Assembly: GCA_963995525.1 (NCBI GenBank)
Contig: OZ023214.1
Coordinates: 51,333,880-51,397,879 of the forward strand
Length of the DNA: 64,000 nt
From: Escarpia spicata
Lineage: Eukaryota > Annelida > Polychaeta > Sabellida > Siboglinidae
Reading direction: 5' to 3'
The notes beneath the pieces are model-generated. The model saw only the letters and a list, made by a program, of their open reading frames with translations. It was not told the origin of the DNA and made no database searches. The position numbers and the translations under genes are program-made. This document shows positions 12,430 through 22,185 of this stretch, piece by piece. Each line of letters opens with the position of its first letter. The stretch's first letter is position 1.

Positions 12430-12610
12430 TGTACATCTTAAGATAAGGGATTTTACGAATTTTATGAGATGCCATCTTTCAAAACGGCAGATATTTCAAA
12501 ATAGTGGAGTCAACGAAGATCAACAGTAATACAATTATTTTAAATCATCGCATCGAAAAACCTACATTTTGACGTCAACTTTGTGGTTCTAGGTTATGTA
12601 GTTCTTAAAA
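12430..12610 (-). repeat. Noncoding repeat, inverted copy of 10150-10320
   Basis: The reverse complement shares ordered blocks with the left copy (cacaaagttgacgt, aaatgtagg, ttgatcttcgttgactcca, atcttaagatgtac). Divergence is considerable, so the insertions are old. Confidence 0.55.
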
Positions 12611-12799
12611 TATAGAAATATAAATATAACCATTTGTGTTGTCCATTCTTAATCAATTAATTATTTCTCTTCACCAGTATATGTATTGTCATTTATCTTA
12701 TTGTTCAGAATATAGCTCAGAATCAACTGCCAACAAGAACTGACATACTCGTGAATACGTATTCATAATTATATGAACCACATATAGATTCTTGAACCT

Positions 12800-13135
12800 C
12801 AATAATGTTCGTAAAACGCATACGCAGGGCAGCCATCTTGAATTTCAATATAGCCGTCATCTGAGGATATAACGTATGGCAGACACTGAAAATGTTGGTT
12901 TAAACACAAAGAACATGTTTTATGTTGCTTAGAAGCTGAGATATCTGGATAATGAATTTCAATATGGACTTTATCATTGGATACTATATATGACAGAAAT
13001 GGATTCCTTGACTTTGGAAATGTTGGGTGTAACATCAAGAACATGTTTCTATGTTGCTTAGAAGCTGACGTATATGGATAATGGATTTTCATAGCGGTCA
13101 TTTTAAAAATCAACATGGCGGCTAAGTACCATGTT
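12800..13135. repeat. Tandem repeat, about 125-bp unit, roughly 2.5 copies
   Basis: The blocks aagaacatgtttt-atgttgcttagaagctga (from 12909 and from 13037) and tgaatttcaatat...atatgacag recur at about 124-128 bases. The array ends in aacatggcggc, linking it to the ATGGCG-bearing family nearby. The open minus frame (12799-13116) is a by-product. Confidence 0.6.
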
Positions 13136-14200
13136 GATAGCGATGGGTACCTAGCTTGAATTGAATATATATATCATACTACATGTGTGCCAATTGTCAT
13201 GCTTTTGTCAATAAGTGCACAATCATGTCCCTTAGCCGCTGTACTATTAGTTCTACTGTTTTCTGAGTCATGTCATTTGACCCGAATCACATCAGCTATG
13301 ATTTGCGTTTGATCCCAACCAGTTGGGCTCAATTCGTTTTTAACTTCACCTTGACCTCAATGTGACAATATGGAGGCCTCAACGAAGACCTTCAGCGCAC
13401 GTGCTGTCGTTCAATACCATTCACTGTAAAAACCAGTAACATATTAATGCAACTACCCACGTCATTGTTACGTCGTCCTTGTGTGACCTTCTGTGCTCAA
13501 TACTGTGCATGATGTATCACTAATTTCCCAGAAACCCAACGGCAGAACTGTAACAAGTTGTCCAATGTACGGTTCACGCATCTAACATGACACCATCGGC
13601 ATGTTTGCTAATGATGTGAGTGTTGCATTCTTCTGGCCGAGACAAAAGCACAATAATAATTTATTTTTGAACTGTAAATGCATGGAAAACGCTCATATTT
13701 ACAGGCGTGTAGCTTGCTGAAAGTATACAGACGAGTACAACATGCTACATTTTATGAAATTCGTAGTGATATTGTCTCTTGGATAGAAATAATTCGAACG
13801 TTTGATACGCAGCTATAAGATCTTATGCAAGGTCGGCAACCATTTAAAATAGCGTAACAAGGAATACGTCAGCATGGTTACCATGGCTACTTATACGTGT
13901 GATGCCGTTGTTGGCTGCTGGAGTTTAGCTTACAGCTTATTGCATTCGTGATCTTGATATACTTGATATACTTAGAACTCCCTACAATAAAATCACTGTT
14001 AATAGAAAAACATTAGTAATACTAACCACACCTTGTATGCATGATCAATAGCAACTATGTTTAAGTAGGCGTCATAAAATACACAGTTGAGTAACATTTG
14101 TATCGTGTAATGGCTATTGCATATTAATATTAAAAGTGTAAGAATTTGTTATTCAATATTTGTATACATTATTCATTATACAACTGATCGTGAAATGCAA
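13136..14200. other. Unassigned AT-rich stretch
   Basis: No coding signal recognised. It may include the 3' end of the hAT remnant that follows. Confidence 0.4.
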
Positions 14201-14204
14201 CTTA

Positions 14205-14425
14205 ATTATTGTGAAAACCTGTCTTTTCGTACGTCTCTAAACGAGTCACATCTCCATTGGCACTTGGAAACAACATTGTGTCATTCAAGTGTCCTTCTGT
14301 TAGCTGCGTCCGCATTTTGCATTTCATGACAGTTATCTTCCAGAAGAACTGCTCACACACGCACGTCGTTCTCCGCACTGTCGCAGTCAGTTCGGCGTGC
14401 CTGGTCAGTTTAATTCCATCGACCA
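14205..14425 (-). pseudogene. hAT-superfamily transposase C-terminal remnant
   Basis: The minus-strand frame reads TTCVCEQFFWKITVMKCKMR, then TQLTEGHLNDTMLFPSANGD. The pattern CEQ-F-hydrophobic-K-x-K-x-R-x-LT-x-HL is the hallmark of the C-terminal dimerisation region of hAT transposases and their host-domesticated relatives. Only about 75 residues are recognisable. The catalytic core is not visible upstream, where the sequence turns into a GC-rich octamer repeat at 14577. It is therefore a decayed, truncated copy, and no terminal inverted repeat was identified. Confidence 0.6.
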
Positions 14426-14576
14426 GTGCAGAACTCTTTAGCACATCTTTCAATGTTGATATTTCTGCAGATTAGTAGTGTAGTTTGACGAGCACCAACA
14501 GAACAACTTATAATCTGCTGATTATTGAAGACCAAGTTGTACATGTATGTTGAGTGTTTGAGTGTTTGAGTAAATG

Positions 14577-14700
14577 AGCGGGTGGGCGGGTGGGCGGGTG
14601 GGCGGGTGGGCGGGTGGGCGGGTGGGCGGGTGGTCGGTTGAGGGGTGAGCGGGTGAGCGGGTGAGCGGGTGAGCGGGTGAGCGAGTGAGTGAGTGAGAGT
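14577..14700. repeat. GC-rich 8-bp tandem repeat
   Basis: Units of gcgggtgg (14580-14635) pass into gagcgggt (14642-14685) and then gagtgagt. On the complementary strand this encodes a proline/histidine repeat, which is an artefact. Confidence 0.95.
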
Positions 14701-14796
14701 GATATCAGTGTTTCGGTCCGCGTAGAAGATTCTCAATAGTTCAACGAAAGGGATTCAGAATGGAAGAGTTCGTTAAAATGGAAAACCTGATAATTT

Positions 14797-15309
14797 GCAG
14801 TGTTATTTGTTTCGTGTGTCTTACAAGTGTTATTTGTTTTGTGTGTCTTACAAGTGTTATTTGTTTCGTGCGTTTTACAAGTGTTATTCGTTTCGTGCGT
14901 CTTACAAGCGTTATTTGTTTCGTGCGTCTTATAAGTGTTATTTGTTTCGTGTGTCTTACACGTGTTATTTGTTTCGTGTGTCTTACAAGTGTTATTTGTT
15001 TTGTGTGTCTGACAAGTGTTATTTGTTTCGTGCGTCTTACAAGTGTTATTTGTTTCGTGTGTCTTACAAGTGTTATTTGTTTCGTGTGTCTTACAAGTGT
15101 TATTTATTTCGTGTGTCTTACACGTGTTTATTGTTTCGTGTGTCTTACAAGTGTTATTTGTTTTGTGTGTCTTACAAGTGTTATTTGTTTCGTGCGTCTT
15201 ACAAGTGTTATTTGTTTCGTGTGTCATCCAAGTGTTATTTGTTTCGTGTGTCTTACAAGTGTTATTTATTTCGTGTGTCTTACACGTGTTATTTGTTTCG
15301 TGCGTCTGA
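14797..15309. repeat. 27-bp minisatellite, 19 copies
   Basis: The unit is gtgttatttgtttcgtgtg followed by tcttacaa. Because 27 is a multiple of three, any frame without a stop stays open through the array: the plus frame reads VICFVCLTS repeatedly (14760-15395) and the minus frame reads KTHETNNTC (14733-15227). Variants are mostly single-base transitions (gtgtgt/gtgcgt, tttgtttcg/tttgttttg). Neither frame resembles a known protein, and a noncoding minisatellite is the simplest reading. Confidence 0.93.
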
Positions 15310-16470
15310 TTCTACTAACCAGCGAACACGACAAGCGATGCATTTTAACAGTGAAGGAACAGGGAGCGATTCGTCTGAGCATAAGTTTATTGTAGTGTGC
15401 GATGATATCGTCTGTCGGAGTGTTGAGTTCGTTTTCGTTTCAGCCAACAAATTTGCCCATGTTATGTGTAATGTTCGGGAAGTAGAAGTTATTTAAATTC
15501 ACAATGCCGCTCAGCAGTCCCTGTCTTGCGATGATGTATCAATTGCGTCACTCTGCACACGAATCACCTTGGGTGACAATTAATTGTGTCCTATTTTCTG
15601 TTAGTTTGACGTAATTGGGGTCATGCGGTCAGTCCCATATATAGAACATACTAGTGTAGCTTATTTCCCAATTTTTCACTGGAGGCATTTTGACCGAAAC
15701 AACACTCATAAATCGTTGTGAAACACTATTGCGGTTGCCAGTTTGTAAAGGTATTTAATTCAATGCAGCAGTAAATTCGGAAGTCACACGCGTGCTATTA
15801 ATTTTTTAAACAAACTAGCGTTTTATGTTACGATTTTTAGTATACGATATATATAAAAGTGTTAAAATAAACACCGGTTTGCTGAGAAGCGGGTAAATCT
15901 CGTTCAACAGGAAATGTGTCATTAACCCATTCATTGAAATGTGCACAAATGTGCATGCACAACATTGGTAAACAATAACCTCGCCATATATGGCACAGGG
16001 TCCTCCTTACAACGAATCACAAACACAAATACTATCTTACCTACCATGAGAGTGGAATATCTGCGGAAATCGAAGTCGGAGACAGTTTTAATCAACGAAT
16101 TCGAATACATTTACTTCAGATAAAACTTAAACACATTAGTATGCGACTTAGCTTGTCAATAAAGAACACACTTGTCCATTGTTTTAAGGAGTTTGTATTA
16201 AACATCACAGACACCATTTTCGGATCGCCGACAATGCGTGTGTTGATCTATATTTTAAATTGGTTCGAAAGATGTGTGTTTTAAACGTGGGTTGTAATGA
16301 TTGTTTCTTTCCTTTATATTCTATGACGGTAGCTGAAATCATGCAACTGTCATCATTAATTGTTGACATCAGATCAACACTGCGTGTTTTACTCTACATT
16401 AACTGCTGTATTTTGTGTAAATTTATTCTAAAACGTTTCCGCTGTTTGTGAATATGTGTCATCATCATTG
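15310..16470. other. Unassigned AT-rich stretch
   Basis: Frames at 15941-16123 and 16260-16451 have no motif or codon bias. Nothing is recognised. Confidence 0.45.
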
Positions 16471-16475
16471 AAAAA

Positions 16476-16931
16476 AGGTGTCAACAGTACCGCTTTCGTG
16501 CGGGAAATCCCGCTTTTTATTGTCGATCCCGCTTTTCTGTGAAAATTTCCCGCTTTTTTGTACATTTCGCCTCCGAAAAAATTGACGATAACATTAATTT
16601 ATTTATAGTGCGCTGCTAGTTGTATGAAAGTATCTGTGGTCGCGAACGAACGTTTGACCACGTCGGCGATCTACAGATACAAGCAGGGACACTGCAGCAA
16701 GTGACTGCACCTGTGATAGCTGTTTGATAGTTAGTGTATCGCATTATAAGGCCAAGAATTGGTCACAATGAATCCCTGTCTTTCTTATTTGTTTTTTTAC
16801 ATGTCTGGAACGAGTTCATACTGAAACTTTTATTGTGTGATTATTAGTGTTATTTTTTGCGCAAACGTCGTTTCCTTTAGAATTGGTGTTCGCGCACTTT
16901 CCCACGTTTTCGTGAGCTGATGTTGACACCT
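16476..16931. mobile_element. Short non-autonomous TIR element (hAT-like MITE)
   Basis: Perfect 11-bp inverted ends: AGGTGTCAACA at 16476-16486 and TGTTGACACCT at 16921-16931. Flanking octamers ttgaaaaa and atgaaaac match at 6 of 8 positions, compatible with a decayed 8-bp target duplication as made by hAT elements. The interior has repeated cccgctttt words near the left end and no coding capacity. Confidence 0.55.
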
Positions 16932-17841
16932 ATGAAAACGGTGTTATAATATGTAAACATGGCATTATTTACAAAAGCGATCACGCACCGCCGTCATCAT
17001 CGGCGTTCCTTAGCTTCGTGGATGGTAAAATATGCGCTGGGTAAAATATGCATATATTATGTATGTTACTGCCGATGTTTTGTAAATAAATTTTGTCTGG
17101 GTGTTACAGACATACCAGGAGAAGTTTGTCAGCACAATATGACCGATTTCTTAGTTAGATCTTAGTCATAGAGTATGACGTCATCGCTTTGATTAGCGAT
17201 CGTAGGTAGAGCAGTCTAGAAAATGCAAGGACATAACTTTTTTATTAGTAAGTAAATTAATAATATGTTGGCACGATGCTATGTAAAAAAACTGCAGTGC
17301 CATTTCGTTGTCAGCATTGACCTTCAGTAGTCAACTGCTAGTTCACAACTGACACAATACCGCATTGCCACAGAATTGCGCGACGCACGAACGTGGGACA
17401 CGCAACGATATATTTGTCCGCTCAGTTGCTTACTATATGTGATATGACGCATGTCATTGCATGCGAAATGACTGCCATGATACAGATAACATATTATACA
17501 TACACAACTTTACTCATGAAAACGTGTTATCCATAATACCATCTACAGCATATTAATGTTTGTTTTTGAAACAGTTGCTGTATATGTCTTATTGAAAGAA
17601 AGGGCAATACTATATTGTAGCCAGTGTTCGACATAACTGCGGGCCCGCGGGCTCGAGGCCCGTGAATCTTCTGTCGCAACTATCGTAAGTCATACGCCTG
17701 GTTGGCCCTCGCGGTTTTGACCAAATCTGCCGATCTTGCCACATTATCGGAGAACAAACATGAACGCGAGAATGGAATGTTCTTGAAGCTTGTGCTGGGG
17801 ATTAGTCTTGATAAGATAGAGAGAATGAGGGAGTGATCATC
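16932..17841. other. Unassigned stretch
   Basis: A GC-rich patch at 17632-17675 (ccagtgttcgacataactgc, then gggcccgcggg) looks like the 5' end of a hAT element, but the other end was not found. The minus frame at 17680-17862 is not recognised. Confidence 0.4.
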
Positions 17842-17889
17842 ATGTTTAACAAGATTTAGCAAGATTTAACAAGATTGCCATCCAGAGAA

Positions 17890-19746
17890 TTAACTCTAGA
17901 TGGCAGGTGGACAAGGAAGCCCTTTGGCTTATCGAGAGTCCAACCCTTTTATCTACATATATCCAGCCCTTCTGAGGTATGTGTCGATTTTATTTTTAAA
18001 CATACTCACACTACTAGCTCCTACACAATCATCAGATAATCTGTTCCATTCATTCACAGTCCTTTGTGAAATTGAGAACTTTCTTACGTCTAATCTACAC
18101 TGCTCCTTTGCTAATGTAACTTCATGTCCTCTAGTCTTTCTATCTTTCTTAACTAAAAAAACACATTTCTATCAATATTTTCATAACCATTCAATATTTT
18201 AAACACTTCTATCTGATCTCCTCTCAATCTCCTGGTCTCTAGTGTTATTAAACCACATTCTTTTAGGCGTTTTTCATAACTAAGATCCCTCAGTTTTGGT
18301 ATCATTTTAGTCGCTCTCCTCTGTATTCTTTCTAGCATATCTATGTCCTTCTTGCGATATGGCCTCCACGCTTGTATACAATATTCTAAATGAGGCCTAA
18401 CTATTGTTTTGTACAGCGGTATTATTAGTTCTTATTCTTTATATGCTATATTTCGCCTAATCAATCCAAGGATTTGATTTCCTTTTGAAGTTGCAATTCC
18501 ACACTGCTCTGAAACCTTCATGTCAGCACTAATTGTCAGCCCTAAGTCTTTTTCTTTTACAGTAGTACTTAGTACAGTTCCCCCATTGTATATTCTACAT
18601 ATTCGTTCCCATGTCCTGTGTGAAGGCATTTACATTTCCCAAAATTGAACAACATTTGCCACTTTTCAGACCATTTGATCAACCTGTCAAGATCATCTTG
18701 TAAATGCTGTCTATCTCCGTCACTTTTAATCCTTCTAAACACTTTTGTATCATCTGCAAATGTCAACACCTTGCTAGCTATATCATCGTCCAAATCGTTT
18801 ATATATATTAAGAATAATATAGGTCCCAGTACTGATCCCTGTGGAACCCCACTCAAAACTGATTTCCAGTTTGAAGCCTCCCCATCAACAACTAACCGTT
18901 GTCTTCTGTCAATCAGCCATTTTTCTATCCAGTTAATTATACCATTTCCTTTAGTTTAAGCAGTAATCTTTGATGTGGCACTTTGTCGAAAGCTTTTTGA
19001 AAATTTAAGTAGATGATATCTACTGGTGATCCATCATCTACCCACTTAGTGATATCTTCCAAAAAACATAACATATTTATTAAGCATGACCTCGCTTTTA
19101 GAAACCCATGTTGAGATGGGTTTATCAAGTTATGTTTAACAAGAAAATCCACCATGTGATCTTTAATTAATCTTTCTAATAATTTACAAATCACCGATAT
19201 TAAACTAACTGGTCTATAATTATTTGACTTTTTTCTCGAACCTTTTTCAAATAACGGTATAATGTTTGCTTCTTTCCATTCTAAAGAAGCATTCTCTCCC
19301 CTGGTTGGTTCAACCGTTAACGTTGAGTTTCCTGTAACTATGTTACACCAAACAGCTTCTTCGCAATCTGCTTGTCTGTCTAATTTTATTTCATAAGCCT
19401 GGATAGATTCTTTAATATATAAAATAACTCCACCTTCCCTTCTTCCTATTCTATCTTTCCTAAACATTACATATCCTGTCAGTCCCTATTCGGCATCTGA
19501 TATATCGGTGGTTGCCCATGATTCGGTTATACCTATTATGTGAGGGTCAATATTTTCTACCATAATGTTTAGTTCATTTCTTTTGTTTACTATACTCCTT
19601 GCATTTAAACAAACACAGTTATATATAGCTTCAGAACAGTTTTCCAGACTGTTCTTTGTTGAATTATTTTTGATGTCTTTATCTATGCCTCCAGTTTCAG
19701 GCTTCTCTGCGAGTCCCCCCTGCGAATTTAGTTTAAATAGATGCAA
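17890..19746 (-). pseudogene. CR1 ORF2 (endonuclease and reverse transcriptase), deleted and frameshifted
   Basis: The minus strand starts with an AP-endonuclease-type N-terminus (CLNARSIVNKRNELN, IIGITESWATTD). After one stop it continues (REGGVILYIKESI, CEEAVWCNIVTGNSTLTV) and then jumps to EPTRGEN and, within a few residues, to the reverse transcriptase entry WKEANIIPLFEKGSRKK. In intact relatives these blocks are separated by roughly a domain's length, so most of the endonuclease and the linker are gone, apparently in two in-frame deletions. RT blocks follow: NNYRPVSL, QKAFDKVPH, SGVPQGSVLGPILFLIYIND and FADDTKVF (catalytic DD). The C-terminal block LERIQRRATKMIPKLRDLSY ends near 18150. 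Frame breaks near 18940 and 18630 interrupt it. Confidence 0.85.
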
Positions 19747-20015
19747 CCTGTCCCACTGTCAACAGAACGCAGCATATTCTCTGAGAATACTGCTGCCCCC
19801 TTTCCACTTAGATGGAGGCCATCTCTCATGTACATATCTTCTCTCCCAACAAATTACCCCCATAAATCTATGAATCCCACGCCCTCTTCCTCACACATCT
19901 GCTCAACTAGTACGTTGATCGCCATCCTCTTACAGTTTCTGTATCTTGCCCCCCCCCTTCCTTACATTACTGGCAAAATTCCTGAGAGAATAACCTGTTC
20001 CACTCTTGAGGGAGG
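19741..20015 (-). pseudogene. CR1 ORF1 esterase (SGNH) C-terminus, broken
   Basis: Frame-by-frame reading of the minus strand gives VILSGILPVM, a frame disturbance at a C9 homopolymer (about 19951-19959), then VEQMCEEEGVGFIDLWG, an in-frame stop, and MYMRDGLHLSGKGAAVFSEN. The D-x-x-H arrangement in RDGLHL is the catalytic Asp/His pair of SGNH-type esterases found in ORF1 of many CR1-group LINEs. The N-terminal Ser block is missing by truncation. The stop and frameshift show it is non-functional. It sits directly upstream of the ORF2 endonuclease start, as expected for an intact CR1 order. Confidence 0.7.
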
Positions 20016-20870
20016 TGAATAAGACCAATCCAGCGGGTAGCTTCATGTACTTTGACGAAATGGCTACCAATGGTGTGCGTGTGTAGGTTTGTGAGTGCGA
20101 CGAAAGAGAGATACAAAGGAGTGCAAATGCACGGGTGAAGGCAGACGAACCACGACAGACAGGAATATGTCAAATAAAATGTACGGGAGAGTCTTAAAAA
20201 GCGCCCTTGTTTGTTCTGTTCCCGGAAATTATTCTCTCGAGCGAGATATTGTAATGGTATCATATCACTTCCGGTGTAATGCCAACACAAATGTGCAGGC
20301 GTTCGCCCAATCAAGTGCACTTCTTGCTGGTCTTCGCTGGTCTTGTTTGTGGGAACTAGCAGACACCAAAGAACAATTCCACGGACATACTTTGCTATAA
20401 CCTAGTATCTATTATTTAAGTCTTTCGAATACACTTTGATATTTTCTTTGATGAAACAATCAAATTGCGAGCAATAATTTAGGCTTAGTAAGAGCAATTT
20501 CACAGTATACCTTCCAAATTATTAATTATAGTATTATTAAATACTTTACTAATAAATGAAGAACAGCTTACATCTGTTTACGATAATGTATAACGTTAGC
20601 ATACCAGTATTAGGTTGAAGATAGTCAGGGCAGCAAACAGGACAGCAACTACTGAAATGACACGTTTATGAGAACAACTAAATCCGGAAAATTACAGGGG
20701 CAATGCGAGTGATTGATTAAAGGAACAGATTGAGATGCAATTGAGTTGCATATATATATATATATATAAATTATATATATACACCTGTATATATGGAATC
20801 ATACCACAAACCTAGCACCACGATTCATAGTGGTACATGTCCAAAAAGTACAAGCCCCGAGACCAACCTG
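20016..20870. other. Unassigned stretch
   Basis: A short TA-rich patch lies at 20750-20790. No coding frame is supported. Confidence 0.4.
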
Positions 20871-20874
20871 TGCG

Positions 20875-21000
20875 GGGGCTGTATATGAAGAAACTAGCCG
20901 TGTATGTCACCAACGTTACGTGGGCGAAACCTGAAGGTCACGGAGCCAGGTTGAAAGAGCACACCTCTTGATTGTATTGTCGAGAATAACTCGGCATAAA
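20875..21000 (+). mobile_element. GIY-YIG endonuclease fragment, probably Penelope-like
   Basis: The plus strand reads RVCHQRYVGET, then a stop, and after a one-base frame change GARLKEHTS. YVGET followed by an R-LKEH segment is typical of the GIY-YIG nuclease domain at the C-terminus of Penelope-like elements. Only this short, frameshifted piece is recognisable, and its sequence family differs from the two larger Penelope-like copies in this window. Confidence 0.45.
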
Positions 21001-21159
21001 CTTGAAATACGCGTCACGTAGCCGCCGGGACTATAAAACAAGATTGACTGGGGTGTCTTGATTATTGTTCTTCGGTGTGCAACGGAGATTAATCATGGAT
21101 CGAAACAGAGAAAGAGCTGTTTGTGACTGGGAGACGAAATGCACAGATCATCGACTTAC

Positions 21160-21305
21160 TACCACTGGGCGACACGCAGCCGTCAACCATGGCGTTAATG
21201 TAGGCACGACACGCAAGTGACGTTGACTCTATGCCACCTGAACCGGAGCAGATGCCCCGGCAGCCCGTGCTCACCAGGTGGCGCGCGCTCTCTTCACACT
21301 CCACG
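21160..21305 (-). CDS. Candidate cysteine-rich coding exon
   Basis: On the minus strand an acceptor (tagcgactaccag) precedes a 146-base segment ending at a strong donor (gtaagt, plus coordinates 21154-21159). The frame runs 48 full codons: VECEESARHLVSTGCRGIC, SGSGGIESTSLACRAYINAM, VDGCVSPSG. It has five cysteines, no stop, and mostly C/G third positions (gtg gag tgt ... cac ctg gtg agc), in clear contrast to its neighbours. The exon starts after two bases of a codon and ends with one base of the next. The protein family is not recognised; an extracellular cysteine-rich domain is an inference. It lies between a GIY-YIG fragment and a CR1 fragment, so it could be an exon of a host gene on the minus strand or captured sequence. 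Confidence 0.4.
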
Positions 21306-21434
21306 CTGGTAGTCGCTACTTTTACACACGATGTCTTCAATAGACGCAGCGAGACGATGTTTGTTCAGTTTTGGACAATAGCGCACTTCCATCACATCTT
21401 CTCGTCCCGTTATTTCAACGTCGTCGTGCCGCAT

Positions 21435-21735
21435 AAAACAACCATATTGTATACAAGCGTGGAGGCCATACCGCAAGAAGGACATAGATATGCTAGAAAG
21501 AGTACAGAGGAGAGCGACTAAAATGATTCCAAAACTGAGGGATCTTAGTTATGAAAAACGCCTAAAAGAATGTGGTTTAACAACACTAGAGACCAAGAGG
21601 TTGAGAGGAGATCAGATAGAAGTGTTTAAAATATCGAATGGTTATGAAAATATTGATAGAAATATGTTTTTGTTCAGTTATGAAAGATAGAAAGACTAGA
21701 GGACATGGAGTTACATTAGTAAAGGAGCAGTAAAG
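21435..21735 (+). mobile_element. CR1-like LINE internal fragment (RT C-terminus)
   Basis: The plus strand encodes MLERVQRRATKMIPKLRDLS and LRGDQIEVFKISNGYENID, the same C-terminal block as in the 17.8-20.0 kb element. It is truncated at both ends: it begins near attgtatacaagcgtgg and breaks off at gtaaaggagcag, before the LINE 3' end. Confidence 0.85.
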
Positions 21736-22110
21736 GAGTGCCCGTTACTAGGTATAGTGTGAAAGAGGTAACTTGGTCAAACTAATTAATGATGTGTCTG
21801 GTTGTTTGCCTGCTTCTGCGCGACTCACTAATTTCCTGAGCAGGTGGTTTACTGGGCCGAATCACTGTCTATTACAGCGACGGAATCACAGCAAGGTCAA
21901 TGATAAAGCTCAATAACACAAGCCACACGAACAAAGAACATGATGGTTGCTGAATATTATTTCACACAGGGAATGATTTAGAAAGAGTGAGAATGTCACT
22001 AATGACGGAATGGTAGAACGTGAAACACACACATAAAAAGACAAAACAATACACACATGTGCGTACGCACGCACGCATCTATACACACACCAAGCCCCCC
22101 CCCCACATAA
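21736..22110. other. Unassigned stretch
   Basis: No gene or recognised element. Confidence 0.4.
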
Positions 22111-22119
22111 AACGAACAC

Positions 22120-22185
22120 AAACACGCGCGCGCGCGCAAATTATTGCTGCTGCTGCTGCTGCTGCACTGCTGCTGCACTGCTTAC
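22120..22185. repeat. Short (GC)n and (TGC)n repeats
   Basis: cgcgcgcgcgc at about 22123-22136 is followed by a (tgc) run with one interruption (22144-22182). Confidence 0.9.

Larger units (their letters stand above)
17842..20015 (-). mobile_element. CR1-like LINE, internally deleted
   Basis: Reading the minus strand, the element enters at about 20015 in the C-terminal part of an ORF1 esterase, passes through the ORF2 endonuclease start and reverse transcriptase, and ends at about 17842 in a 3' tail of repeated ttaaatcttg words. The same 3' end (tggcaggtggacaaggaagc and the mirror form near 28725-28778) occurs in a plus-strand copy at 28.0-28.8 kb. It is 5' truncated and carries stops and frameshifts, so it is dead. 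Confidence 0.85.
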
